From the IMG/VR virus record IMGVR_UViG_3300017779_000094, positions 1 through 29,954 of that record: 29,954 bases of DNA; one strand, written 5' to 3'. The DNA is from a virus. Shown here one piece after another: positions 8,701 to 18,012 of the stretch. Made by a program: the position numbers and the translations under genes. Positions within the stretch are counted from its first letter, which is position 1; the number at the start of each line of letters is the position of its first letter. Below the pieces are notes generated by a model that was not told where the DNA came from, did not search any database, and saw nothing but the letters and a program-made list of their open reading frames with translations.

Positions 8701-11700
8701 ATTAACTGAGTCTAAACTTACTAGCATAGATTTATTAGCAGAATTACCACCACTAAAGAAATATACATTACTGTTAGAAAGCACATCAGATGAATCATCA
8801 CTAATATTTAATCTCAGTAAATTATCTACATCTTCGTTTGCATCATCTAAAGAAATCCAATTATTAGCATTATCATCTGGAATTGCAATACCAGCCTGTA
8901 ATAACCTATAGCCAACCACATCAGTTTTAATATAAAAATGTTCAGCTTTATCATAGGTTAATGCTGTAAATCCATTATCAACTGAATTAATAGACTTTAC
9001 AATAGCAGATGTGATTTCTGCAAGAGTACCCTGGTTTGAAAAACTAGTTGAATTAAAATGTCCAGGTGCTAAACCATCAGTACCAAAGAACATATTATTT
9101 GCTAAATCATAAGGTACTTGTAATTCTTCTATTCTAGCAATAGTTATATTATTACCCAATGAAGATATACTAGGTTCAAACGGAGATAGCGATGCTCTCT
9201 TCTCATAAACAACCATACTATCATCTGACTCCTTTTCAAATACTAGATTGTCACTAATAATACTAAATGTATTATTTAAAGTGTCGACTAGAGTTTGTAA
9301 GTCTTCAGTTAAAGTTATGAATAGGTTTTGAAGAGCACCATTTACAGTAATTCCAAATGAAAATATATTACCTACTGTATACCTTTTAAATTGAATTCTA
9401 TATAACTGTTCTTTAGATGGGAATATTGCAAATCTATCATTAACTGCTGGGTTTTCAACAACATTTACTTTAATAAAATCACTACCAACATTGTTATTAG
9501 TCGTCATTTCTACAGACCTTCCAGTTGCAGCTAATTTAATTTCATTAGGAATGTTATTAGCACCATCTTCTACTCTAACCTCTAAGTTTAAAGAGTTATA
9601 GAATTGTCTAGGAGATATTTTATAGAAATCATCTGAAACATTAGCATATCCTAAAACAGGAGATGACGCCATTAAATGATGTGGAGGAATAGCAGAGTTA
9701 GGGGAATCATTAATATCTGAATTTAGATGCTTAAACTTAAGCAGTCCATTATTAGCAGAGCTTAAAGTACCATACCCTGAGTCTATATTATCTACATATA
9801 AACCAAAATATCTATTTATACCATAATCTTCAACGTTGTTATCGTTAAATAAGAATTCCATGTTAATTAAATTAGCACATGCTAAATTATTTCTTTGGAA
9901 TCCGTCTGTAATTAAATTATTTTCAGCTATAATAGTTTGATCTTTCTTAACAAAATCATCATATAGGTATTCACCCTTACTGGTAAATCCACCTTTAGAT
10001 AAATCAATACCATTGAAACTACTTCTTTCATTTCTATCAAAATTAATAGTTAACGGATTTTTAGGGAATGATTCTGATTGTACGTGGTTTCTAATATAAG
10101 TACCAAGTTCAGAATCTCTAGTTAAATCAAATGTTTTAATAATCTCACTATTATTTAAAATAGTTGTCATATTTTCTAAGTTACTTACTGCATCAAAATC
10201 TAATGCAGAAGGATCGTTAACTCTAAATATTACAAATTTAGAAGGAATATTTTTATCTAGCCAAATCGGAGCCATCATTCTGAAATCTTCAGTATGAAGC
10301 TTAGAATAATTATAGACTGTTCCGTAATGATAATCTTCTTCTATTTGCTTATCAAAAGTTTCTTGTACTGAAAAATCGGAATAGCTTTTCTTTGTTAAAT
10401 AAATTTGATCTGAAGGAGTCTTTGACTGTTTAAAGAATTTTTGTAAGTCGTAAGCCCACTGTCCATCTTTATTTAAACTAAATTTTTTATATTCAACTGA
10501 AGCTAATTCTTTTGTAGCATCAATTGACTCAATAAACATATTACCATTCGAGTTAACTACTAATTTAGCATTTGTTGATAGTTTAGGGTTTGTTCTTAAT
10601 AAAGGTTTAGATAAATCATCTAATTGATAATTACTTTCTAAATCAAAATTAGGAATAGATCTATTAATTATATCAGCATCATCAGCAGTCTGTAGTGTAT
10701 ATGTGTTCGTAAAATTACCATCTAATATACATGTGTTACAGTCAGCATAGCCGTAATTAATTTCAGCACCACTTGTTAACCCTATGTCCGGACCTGAAAC
10801 TCTAACAGGCCTTACATTTATACCTTGATATTCTTGTTGGCTATTAAGAATGCTAATAGCATCATCAGCGTTTACTGCAAAGATTTTATGAACTAAACTA
10901 ATACAACCTATCAAATTATCGCCATTCATAATAACAGGAGGTGCAATCTGATCCCATAAATCTTCTAAATAAGAGCTAGAACCAGGTTCAATAGTATGCA
11001 GTCCATCTACAATATACATTGGCCAATAAGGAACGCCTTCTTCAAATTTTGCTTCACATGAATAAAAAGCATAAAATACATTTTCTCTAGATGTTGAAAA
11101 TCCAGAAGGTACATCACATTCATTATTAGGTAATCCTAAACAAATAGCAGCATTTGGTACAGGTCTTTCATATCTAGGTGTACAATTAGCAAGATTTGTA
11201 GTGCTTAATGCATCTTCTAAATCACCTGTATCTGGATTATCACCTTTCCATCTAAAATTACCAATATAGCCGCTTGAATTATCATTTTCCCAAACAGCAA
11301 ATTGAGCTAGGGGTGCACCGTTTTGATCTGCTAAAAATACAGTACTTGGCCAAAGGTTATCATAATCTAACATTTGAGCAGAAGCCTCATCCGTAAATAC
11401 TACGATATTATTTTTTAGTAAATATGTTAATTTACCAATATTATCTGTATTATCTAAAGCAGTATCATTATATGTTGCCAGTTCATCTGCTCTAAACCAA
11501 AGAGTATCTGCTATTACAGAACCTGCGCCTGTCCATGCAGCATCAATAGATGTAGGCATATTTTGATTAAACCATATATCTACCGAATATGTTTTATAGA
11601 CGATTGGATCTGCACATTCTGTGGCTATTTGAGAAGTCCAATTACCACCAACTAATCTAAAGTAATTATCTTGTAAGCTATTATCTGAATAATAACCAGA

Positions 11701-14262
11701 AGGAACTAATAAACCAGCAGGTGCAGTTTGACCATCATATTGGTTTGCAAAGTATTCGTTTGAGAATAGTTGCCCACCCGCAGTTACAATATCACTTAAA
11801 GTAGGTTGTGCCCCGTTAAGTCCATTATTAACATCGTCAGGATCTATTATATTTTGCCAAACATCTGCCTCTTCATAGTTGCCTCTACAAATATCGTTTT
11901 CATCGTTTCCAAATTGTACTGAAATTTGCCAAGCATTACCTGTTGTTACGTTACAGTTAATTATACCTTCTATTACACCAACTGAATTTATTTGTAATGC
12001 TTTAGTTGAATTACCATCCTGTACAGAAACCCATTGGTTAGAATTAGAAGGAGCTATTAATGGAGATGTCGGAGTATTATTTCCAGAATCTATTTGTGTA
12101 TAAATACTATGCCCTATGGCCAACTGAGCAACAGAACCTGCTTGCGCCGCATCTAAGTATGCGATAATTCCTTGGTTTAAGTTACATGCTGTGTTCCCAT
12201 CTCCAGTAAACTGAGATCTATTTACAGTAATAAAACCAACACCATTAACTCTAATTGAAAGTGTAAATGGACCTCCTGTTGCTTCATCATTAAATGCATC
12301 TCTTGCAGTAATCTCATAAGTTTCTACTATGAATTGGTTAACAGGAACGTTTAGAGTTGCAGAGTTATATGTCCATGAGCCACCAGCATCTAAAGTAAAA
12401 CTAGAACCAATGAGTCCTGAAGTTTTAGTAGATGTAAAAGTAATCTCATTTTGGCTTCCGTCAGGATCACTAATAAAAACACTATTATTTACATTACCAG
12501 TTAATGTACTAAACTGTTGTACCTCTCCTGATGTAGCAGTTTGATTCCATACCGGAGCCGCATTAACTGCTGCACTTAAAGTAAATTTAAAATCAGCCGC
12601 GGAAGATTCAAGCTGTGGATTTCCATCATCTTTAACCTTTACCCAAAAGACATCTTCTTGTGAAGATGGGTTACTATTAGGACCTAAAGTAATATTACTA
12701 GTATATAAAAATGCAGGAGGTACATTATTTTGTATAGTTACTGTTAAAGTACCATGTTGACCTGTATAATTACCAGCTGTCATTGGTGTTCCACCAGAAC
12801 CACTTAATCCAGCACCGTTATCATTAACAGAAATGTAGTATGTTAAGTCAGCTGCAGGTGTTTCCTCAGTTGCGTTAATATAAGCACCTAGGTTAAAAGA
12901 TGGGTAAACATCTCCAACATTTACAGACGGTAGTGTAAATTCATTACCACCCTGAATAATTGGAGCTTGGTTTTGTGCCTGTTGTACTACTAAACTAATA
13001 GTCCCGTCATCAGAATCTCCAGAATCATCGAACGCTTCATACGTTACTAGATTGGTAATTGCAGCATCAGTATCAGGTATAATTTTTATAGTCGGAGCGC
13101 CATTACTACCATTAGAAATAACAGCCGGAAGTGATAAAGCACCGCCGCTACCATTAACATCTTCAACAGTACAGTTGACTGCTGTTAAAATTCTTATTTG
13201 TAAATCACCAGCTCCAAAACTATCATCAGAATCACCTACTACTCCAGCACCCGTCCAACCGGTTGGACTAGAAAAATCTAATTCTTTTTCAAGAGGGTCT
13301 GTATCTGCAGGTATATTAAATGTATAGTCGTAAGCTACTGGAATTGCATTAGAACCTGCTTGTGTAATAGTTCTCCATGCAGAAACCTTTGATGGATCGT
13401 CAGGGTGTTGCAGCCTAATCTCGATAGATCTACTATCATTAGAAGGATTCGGTGGGATAACAATCTGAATATTACCACCTGTAAGACTAGAATTTGTTAG
13501 AAATATTGTGGGAGTACCACTATCCCAGGCATTATTAGGTGTTCCGTTTTGTAGCTCAAAGTCTTGGCCATCTAGGTTTCCATTAGCGCCAGTCATACTA
13601 TATTGCTCTAAAGGAGCTGACGGCTGTGAGTTTTGATCTTGGCCAGCAGATCCTACTGATATATTACCAGTATTACCACTATCCCATGCTATTGAATCTA
13701 GTTCTGTTACAGATACTCCAGTTACAGTTACCGTAACCTCTTGTCCGGTATTATCAAAACCACTTGGGACTGTAATATTAATATCGTAATCAGAAATACC
13801 TAATGTATAATTAGTAGGGTTAGCACTTGCAAATGCACCTAATCCACCAATAGTTACATCTTGAGAAACAATTGAAGTACCAGTTAATCCAGCCGCTACT
13901 GTAACTGGTTCTGCATCTGCTGGTAAAAATGTTGCTAAAGTTGTTGTTGCTTCTGTAGTTGCTAACGTCGTAGTAAATGTACCTGCTTGTTGTCCTGAAC
14001 TATCAATTTGAATAACATCACCAGTATCTGTTTTATACCAACCAGGAGTAGGATTACCTTGAGAGTCTGTAACATTACCATCAAACGGATTTGATAACCC
14101 AGATGAAGGAGGCGTCGCTGTATTATCAAAAGTTGTAAAATACACCGTGCTAGCTACAGCATCATCAATCCATGTTATTTCATCAAATGGACCTGTATGC
14201 CCTAACGCTCCTGCCGGCGCTAAATACCCGACATCCGATAAGTTTATTTGTTGTACTGCCAT
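5749..14262 (-). CDS. Giant virion protein: adhesin-like N-terminus fused to phage structural core
   Basis: This 2837-aa protein is the largest in the window. The first 90 residues are followed by a Thr/Ala linker (TTTLATTEATTTLATF, near 97-112) and Ig-like/BACON-like segments to about 310 (for example SRSIEIRLQHPDDP followed by TITQAG). Two cadherin/He_PIG-like Ig domains occupy roughly 425-690 (NQAPIIQGG ..., then NAAPVWNQTA ... ISDPDGSQNEITFTS ... YEITARDAFN). A Cys-bearing region (about 690-1180, with NECDVP, YADCNTC and others) precedes a long core of about 1,600 residues that starts near LLRTNPKLSTNAKLVV and ends YSYRIRPMVKITS. That core is Asn/Asp/Lys-rich and resembles large myovirus baseplate or fibre proteins. 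It follows the 1226-aa gene after 68 bases, the widest gap in the window. The role is probably peripheral baseplate or fibre with host-surface adhesion; the split into two parts is inferred from composition. Confidence 0.7.
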   Translation of the reverse strand: MAVQQINLSDVGYLAPAGALGHTGPFDEITWIDDAVASTVYFTTFDNTATPPSSGLSNPFDGNVTDSQGNPTPGWYKTDTGDVIQIDSSGQQAGTFTTTLATTEATTTLATFLPADAEPVTVAAGLTGTSIVSQDVTIGGLGAFASANPTNYTLGISDYDINITVPSGFDNTGQEVTVTVTGVSVTELDSIAWDSGNTGNISVGSAGQDQNSQPSAPLEQYSMTGANGNLDGQDFELQNGTPNNAWDSGTPTIFLTNSSLTGGNIQIVIPPNPSNDSRSIEIRLQHPDDPSKVSAWRTITQAGSNAIPVAYDYTFNIPADTDPLEKELDFSSPTGWTGAGVVGDSDDSFGAGDLQIRILTAVNCTVEDVNGSGGALSLPAVISNGSNGAPTIKIIPDTDAAITNLVTYEAFDDSGDSDDGTISLVVQQAQNQAPIIQGGNEFTLPSVNVGDVYPSFNLGAYINATEETPAADLTYYISVNDNGAGLSGSGGTPMTAGNYTGQHGTLTVTIQNNVPPAFLYTSNITLGPNSNPSSQEDVFWVKVKDDGNPQLESSAADFKFTLSAAVNAAPVWNQTATSGEVQQFSTLTGNVNNSVFISDPDGSQNEITFTSTKTSGLIGSSFTLDAGGSWTYNSATLNVPVNQFIVETYEITARDAFNDEATGGPFTLSIRVNGVGFITVNRSQFTGDGNTACNLNQGIIAYLDAAQAGSVAQLAIGHSIYTQIDSGNNTPTSPLIAPSNSNQWVSVQDGNSTKALQINSVGVIEGIINCNVTTGNAWQISVQFGNDENDICRGNYEEADVWQNIIDPDDVNNGLNGAQPTLSDIVTAGGQLFSNEYFANQYDGQTAPAGLLVPSGYYSDNSLQDNYFRLVGGNWTSQIATECADPIVYKTYSVDIWFNQNMPTSIDAAWTGAGSVIADTLWFRADELATYNDTALDNTDNIGKLTYLLKNNIVVFTDEASAQMLDYDNLWPSTVFLADQNGAPLAQFAVWENDNSSGYIGNFRWKGDNPDTGDLEDALSTTNLANCTPRYERPVPNAAICLGLPNNECDVPSGFSTSRENVFYAFYSCEAKFEEGVPYWPMYIVDGLHTIEPGSSSYLEDLWDQIAPPVIMNGDNLIGCISLVHKIFAVNADDAISILNSQQEYQGINVRPVRVSGPDIGLTSGAEINYGYADCNTCILDGNFTNTYTLQTADDADIINRSIPNFDLESNYQLDDLSKPLLRTNPKLSTNAKLVVNSNGNMFIESIDATKELASVEYKKFSLNKDGQWAYDLQKFFKQSKTPSDQIYLTKKSYSDFSVQETFDKQIEEDYHYGTVYNYSKLHTEDFRMMAPIWLDKNIPSKFVIFRVNDPSALDFDAVSNLENMTTILNNSEIIKTFDLTRDSELGTYIRNHVQSESFPKNPLTINFDRNERSSFNGIDLSKGGFTSKGEYLYDDFVKKDQTIIAENNLITDGFQRNNLACANLINMEFLFNDNNVEDYGINRYFGLYVDNIDSGYGTLSSANNGLLKFKHLNSDINDSPNSAIPPHHLMASSPVLGYANVSDDFYKISPRQFYNSLNLEVRVEDGANNIPNEIKLAATGRSVEMTTNNNVGSDFIKVNVVENPAVNDRFAIFPSKEQLYRIQFKRYTVGNIFSFGITVNGALQNLFITLTEDLQTLVDTLNNTFSIISDNLVFEKESDDSMVVYEKRASLSPFEPSISSLGNNITIARIEELQVPYDLANNMFFGTDGLAPGHFNSTSFSNQGTLAEITSAIVKSINSVDNGFTALTYDKAEHFYIKTDVVGYRLLQAGIAIPDDNANNWISLDDANEDVDNLLRLNISDDSSDVLSNSNVYFFSGGNSANKSMLVSLDSVNDININDYIETKSIGIYNKVIDIVDDIERLPLQYKKVVLERDNTIDSGEINIFADNLVRLGLFSAYDIHDMNFDFYDTSNSKLKELQYETENEIAYEPERDQTNDIYPFGDIENTEYTIEPERYFTGLNDVLLEEQADEFKENIIQSEYDRLQENYLKEFAVDSRVIPNINKWVLKDTLTVREQPYYLNANEAFGRSNFSADLSFENRNRLGMTHEWFYVNNLPKHLTKNLGEDGADPIYRLNDSFSYINFMEGFEITPAIFKDTNYDYFDRFFVTEGFETKGDNNYKTFVKTNRQKKYTKIDGGNDIAFAETIFKGLKIKFKNRKEFTSDTPVDFIKSSEFNGYKFSILLNVKTAQESNDIEYEVIQNDKFKYVVFFISLSLDDLWADQTLTKKLLYELKHSLVWDNEAGTFKYSDIKLDGHLDFNSLNQTNDAADDYLILKGLQHADGSMPQFLEQINKNDDDAFGNIIVKLNTAFGEMTLRVNIEEIEGQDSIKLTQGVKNITDGDFGDGFDQNGDPLTPFIDLNTLPGYLQWNAEYIYIQGGINAYENILNALGIQNVAEMLLREPGSVKYTTVQTDGTIEQNKFIILIEDGVEIIKESFIITTEDEDKPESFKLSTSNIGYNLTNSFTYYPFLIRHNGGYTIDTTPVVTFTDIYAHMKTNTLQSTSNINEITLEERMYKHSLSDLSEIELAKDYYRRYNRCGVAFNLGFIYDGGTHDVQWGKIKNHFYRKVNEFNTAGITKLSTSTDKLPLYPLIGEIAIDKKDVHVFRSSWDKNYYTRALSGGLTEPVPGTFETKEEKSYLASTIMKTADNYELLQFKTEIVNSEEELDSILRNNTNKTDVVMFEDRERVLFDFYIDFTINRRLSEEGVLASITKYVLPIDSAEDKTTLKDDARLYISDNLVNAFGVNQIKLFTKRVKGVASTLENASTLDALDDGGFIADQNFSFKAHEQKPLNFRLIYNKRLGYSYRIRPMVKITS

Positions 14263-14330
14263 TTACCTTTTTATCTTTTATAGAGAATCCTCTCTACTAT
14301 ATATCCATCCAACTGGTGGGGACATATACA
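14263..14330 (-). promoter_or_regulatory. 68-base spacer with perfect hairpin before the giant gene
   Basis: This is the longest intergenic gap in the window. It contains a perfect inverted repeat at 14281-14296, TAGAGA-ATCC-TCTCTA on the plus strand (6-bp stem, 4-base loop). In the minus-strand transcript the hairpin ends 18 bases before the giant gene's ATG and is followed by an A-rich stretch, not a U-run, so it is not a standard intrinsic terminator. An AT-rich GGATATATAG lies just upstream of it on the minus strand. A leader hairpin, RNA-processing site or internal promoter are all possible; the sequence does not decide. Confidence 0.3.
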
Positions 14331-17300
14331 TTATCTAAGTAATCTCGCAGCTTTGATAGAGTTTAAGTTCTTACCTTTTGGACCATACTTTGCAAACACT
14401 TCTAAATCGAATGAGAATTGTTCACCGTACTTGTCAAAAATGTCTAAACCTATTTTCTTAGTATAAGTTAAGTTATTATACGCAAGTCTTCCGAAACCAC
14501 CAATTCTACCAGTGTCAATAGATTCGTTGTTGCCAAAGTAATCAGTCATTCTATATTGGAATACTACATCTACTGAAACTGCGTTCGACTCATTATCTTT
14601 TTTTGCTCTAATTTCTTTTGCTGACCTTTTAGTTTCACCACTAACTTTTAAACTATCTAAATTAACAGGAGACATAAATAGGTAAGCGCCACAAGATCTA
14701 CCACCTAATAAGTACTGGTCACTTGCGTCAAAAGACATTTTAATAGGTCTTACAATTGGACCATTACCTGCAGCAATTTGAGCATCATTTAAAGCAGTAT
14801 CAAATAACCCATCACCTGAGTGGAATGCAGTTTGTTGTTTAGCAGTAACTTGTGTCGTATTTAAGTCATATCCAAATATACTAAATAGAGTACCACCTGT
14901 TGCTTGAATAGAAGTCTTTGTCATAGAAAATATCATTGACTTCTTAAGGTTTGATAGATCAACACTATTTGCACCAGACTCTTGTACACTATCCCATAGA
15001 TTCTCTAAAAGAGGGTGGTCTTTGTGAACAAATAAACCTGTATTATATTCACTTAAAGTAATAGTACTAGTACTAGTTGTATTAATTTTATCAGCATTCC
15101 ATGAATCTGTATAGTTGGAAAAACTTCCAGCCCAAATAAAGTCATTTGCACTATTTGTTGCAGTCCATGGTGTGTTAGTATCAGGAATACTTAAATCATA
15201 CTCGTAATCTTTAATCGATATATTAGCTTCTGGATTTAGAGGAGATACGATATAGTGCGGATTTTGATTTGCAATATCCATATATCTACTGTAGATAAAC
15301 TGACCTCTTCTTTGCATTGACTGGTAAGGTGCATCCCATGTATTATCATAAGTACCTTCTCCAGCGCCTGCTCCACTTGAAGTATTATTAGGAATATTTT
15401 GATACTGAACTGGTACTAGGTCGTAATTACCCTCTTCTTGGTAGTAATTATCTCTAATAACCTTATTATCAATAGCTTCACCAGATTGATCGTTTTCTTT
15501 AATACCAAACCCATTATCGTGTTCCGGAGAACCGGGTTTAACAGACTTATATGCTGGTTTAGTTCTATCACCAACTAGCCTAGAAACTAATTCTAATTTA
15601 GTGGCTTTACTATTTTCTAATTGTAACTTAAATGTCTTAGTTACAATATGTCCTTTTCTAATTGTAAGATCAGCAACTTCATCTACATAATAACCTGCAA
15701 ATAATTGAGTTGTAGTATCTTTTACGATATTAGTAACTGTTCCATCTTCAGCAACAATCTTAACAACCAATTCTCCAACTTCAGCTTCAACAGTACCTTT
15801 AAGACCTGCGATCTGAGCTTCAAGTTCCGCTATCTTGTCATAGACTGATATTGGTTTTTGTTCCGGAGATAAAAAGCCGGATGCAATATTTGTTGCAACG
15901 TGAGCATAATAGTTTTCATTTGCAGTAAATGCATCTTCAACATGAGTATAAACTCCTTGTGCAGTTAACTCTTCAACAATTTCTACTTTTGCTAATTCAG
16001 CAGTATTAACTTCTACTACAGCAGCAACATCAGTTGTATCAACCTCTTCTTCCGGGAATGATACTGTAACTGGCTCTGACCAATCAGATAAGATTGGGTT
16101 AGCAGGATAACCAGCTTCTGAAACTGATTTAATTCTAATTTCTACTAGCTCACCCTGGTTAATAGCAATATCTAACTGGTTAAAGTTAATTTCTTGTCCA
16201 TCTTCGATTTTAGTTTCTTGCCATGTAAATTTACTAGCAATATTACCGTTATTATCAATAGACTTTGCTCTCTTTCTAACTTTAGATTTCTTTTCATTCC
16301 AGTTTGAGAAGATTGCCTGCTTTTCTCTACTCTCATCAGTAAATTTAAGCTGAGCTGCTTCTGCCGCCTTTCCAGAAGTAGATAAGTATCTATATTGTAT
16401 AATAAACTGCACAACGTTCTGGTCTAAAGTATCTGCTACTTGTTTAGCTGAAGGTACAGCCCAGAAACCTCTAATTCTATATTTAGGTGCAATCTTAGTT
16501 GCATTAGATGAAGAAGATAATGCCTGAATCTGTGTTACGATTGAGTTGTAAAGTTTAGATTCTGATACTCTTTCTTCAATTAATGCATTTAATTCGTTTT
16601 TATCTTTATCTTTCTGTATTTTAGATTCATATTTCTTAGTAGCAATCTCAGATCTCTTTTTAGAAATTGTGTCATCTAATTTTTTAACAGCTTCAAGTAC
16701 TTTGGCTTTATCTGCAGATAATTTCTTAATTTTATCCGCTGAATCATTATCAGTTAAATGTTTATTAATCTGAACAACTTTAAAGTTACTAGCATTTAAT
16801 GTAGGAGCATCTGGAGTTACACCAACCGTTGCAGGTGGTATATTATCCTCTTTAATAGACATAATAAGTTTACCAAAGTCAGCCACATTTGCTTTGTAAT
16901 AATCAGAAAGTAATGTGATACTACCATCTTCCTCTAATATCTCTAAATCATTTGAATAGAATCCAATACCTGGAGACCATGATTCAGCTAAGATTTTAGA
17001 TTCAGGATCTAATGCTTTTACAAAACATAAAACTCTTTCATCAAATCCTACAGGTATTTCTAGATCTAAATTATTATCTTCTACCTTATAGATTGATAAA
17101 GTACCTGCACCAATCTTAATAGCCTCATAGCCCTCTATCAACGTAAGCTCAGCCTGACGAGTTGAAGCGTCCAGCTTTGTGATTCTATATCTTGTGTTTT
17201 TAGAACCACCAGTGACCATCAATTGATCGCCTACGCGTAATAATTCAGTCTCATCTAGATCTTTATCATTATCTGAGTATGTTAATCTATCTAAAGTATA

Positions 17301-18011
17301 TAATTTGATAGCCTGTTTTACAGTAATACCATCTTCTAAAACTTCTCTTTGAGAATTTGAAATTGATAGGACATCAAACTTGCCAGTATATTGTGTAGTT
17401 CTATAAGGCATATCTCTTAACTCTTCGTCAAGTGTATATGCAATGTTGTTATTGACAATATCTCTAATAGCAGTTAAGTAATCAATATTATCTTGGTCTC
17501 TATAATTTTCATTAAAGAAGTCTACTGCTACTTGATTTGTACCATCAAATAAAATTCTTTTTACTAAAACCCTTTCTGTATCATTTGGAATTTGACCACT
17601 AACATCTATCGTTGTGGCTAACATTGGGTTTAAGAAATCTTCTGCAAAATAATTAGGCTTTGAAATAAAAGCAGTCGGTCTAGCTAAAGACGTAATATCA
17701 TTTGCTGGAGTTTTTAATGAAGTAGTAATAATACTTTGAAAAGTACCATCTGGTAATTTTACTCTAGTCGAACCTTTACCTAAACCTGCTAGAGCTTTTA
17801 GATTATTATCTAATCTCTCAAGTTCTCTTTTCATATAGCCGAATCCAGGTACAGATACTATTTTAGTACCCTCGTCAGTTAGAATTTCTAACGGGATGTC
17901 TTTCGCATTAGTAGTTACTGCTTCATTAATACGCTCAAACGTCTTTAGCGAGTTAGTATTAATCTCTAGCAGTTTCTTTAGAGAGTTAGATATAGAGTTG
18001 TTCGTGTTCAT
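14331..18011 (-). CDS. Large baseplate/tail structural protein with coiled coils and Fn3-like segment
   Basis: This 1226-aa protein has no signal peptide or membrane helix. The N-terminal 100 residues are helical and include a KRELERLDNNLKAL coil. A beta-rich region to about 425 contains a small barrel-like stretch (VGDQLMVTGGSKNTRYRITKLD). A strongly charged coiled coil follows at about 427-497, then a fibronectin-III-like segment at about 510-655 (RIRGFWAVPSA ... VEIRIKSVSEAGYPANP ... DWSEPVTVSF). A second short coil lies near 722-747. The C-terminal 480 residues are beta-rich and end in KKIGLDIFDKYGEQFSFDL, KYGPKGKNLNSIKAARLL. It starts one base after the 646-aa stop. Coils flanking Ig-like folds suggest a long baseplate-attached or fibre-connector protein, but I cannot match it to a named T4 gene. 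Confidence 0.6.
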   Translation of the reverse strand: MNTNNSISNSLKKLLEINTNSLKTFERINEAVTTNAKDIPLEILTDEGTKIVSVPGFGYMKRELERLDNNLKALAGLGKGSTRVKLPDGTFQSIITTSLKTPANDITSLARPTAFISKPNYFAEDFLNPMLATTIDVSGQIPNDTERVLVKRILFDGTNQVAVDFFNENYRDQDNIDYLTAIRDIVNNNIAYTLDEELRDMPYRTTQYTGKFDVLSISNSQREVLEDGITVKQAIKLYTLDRLTYSDNDKDLDETELLRVGDQLMVTGGSKNTRYRITKLDASTRQAELTLIEGYEAIKIGAGTLSIYKVEDNNLDLEIPVGFDERVLCFVKALDPESKILAESWSPGIGFYSNDLEILEEDGSITLLSDYYKANVADFGKLIMSIKEDNIPPATVGVTPDAPTLNASNFKVVQINKHLTDNDSADKIKKLSADKAKVLEAVKKLDDTISKKRSEIATKKYESKIQKDKDKNELNALIEERVSESKLYNSIVTQIQALSSSSNATKIAPKYRIRGFWAVPSAKQVADTLDQNVVQFIIQYRYLSTSGKAAEAAQLKFTDESREKQAIFSNWNEKKSKVRKRAKSIDNNGNIASKFTWQETKIEDGQEINFNQLDIAINQGELVEIRIKSVSEAGYPANPILSDWSEPVTVSFPEEEVDTTDVAAVVEVNTAELAKVEIVEELTAQGVYTHVEDAFTANENYYAHVATNIASGFLSPEQKPISVYDKIAELEAQIAGLKGTVEAEVGELVVKIVAEDGTVTNIVKDTTTQLFAGYYVDEVADLTIRKGHIVTKTFKLQLENSKATKLELVSRLVGDRTKPAYKSVKPGSPEHDNGFGIKENDQSGEAIDNKVIRDNYYQEEGNYDLVPVQYQNIPNNTSSGAGAGEGTYDNTWDAPYQSMQRRGQFIYSRYMDIANQNPHYIVSPLNPEANISIKDYEYDLSIPDTNTPWTATNSANDFIWAGSFSNYTDSWNADKINTTSTSTITLSEYNTGLFVHKDHPLLENLWDSVQESGANSVDLSNLKKSMIFSMTKTSIQATGGTLFSIFGYDLNTTQVTAKQQTAFHSGDGLFDTALNDAQIAAGNGPIVRPIKMSFDASDQYLLGGRSCGAYLFMSPVNLDSLKVSGETKRSAKEIRAKKDNESNAVSVDVVFQYRMTDYFGNNESIDTGRIGGFGRLAYNNLTYTKKIGLDIFDKYGEQFSFDLEVFAKYGPKGKNLNSIKAARLLR

Positions 18012-18012
18012 A

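Noticed and set aside
14263-14275. Shine-Dalgarno-like AAAAAGG before the giant gene
   Set aside because: It sits only three bases from the ATG, too near for normal pairing; the AAGGA before the 723-aa gene is even closer.
11879-14338. Several plus-strand open frames of 60-91 aa opposite the giant gene
   Set aside because: All lie within long, continuous minus-strand coding sequence and show no domains or spacing consistent with genes.
16172-16414. 80-aa minus-strand open frame
   Set aside because: Out-of-frame shadow inside the 1226-aa structural gene.
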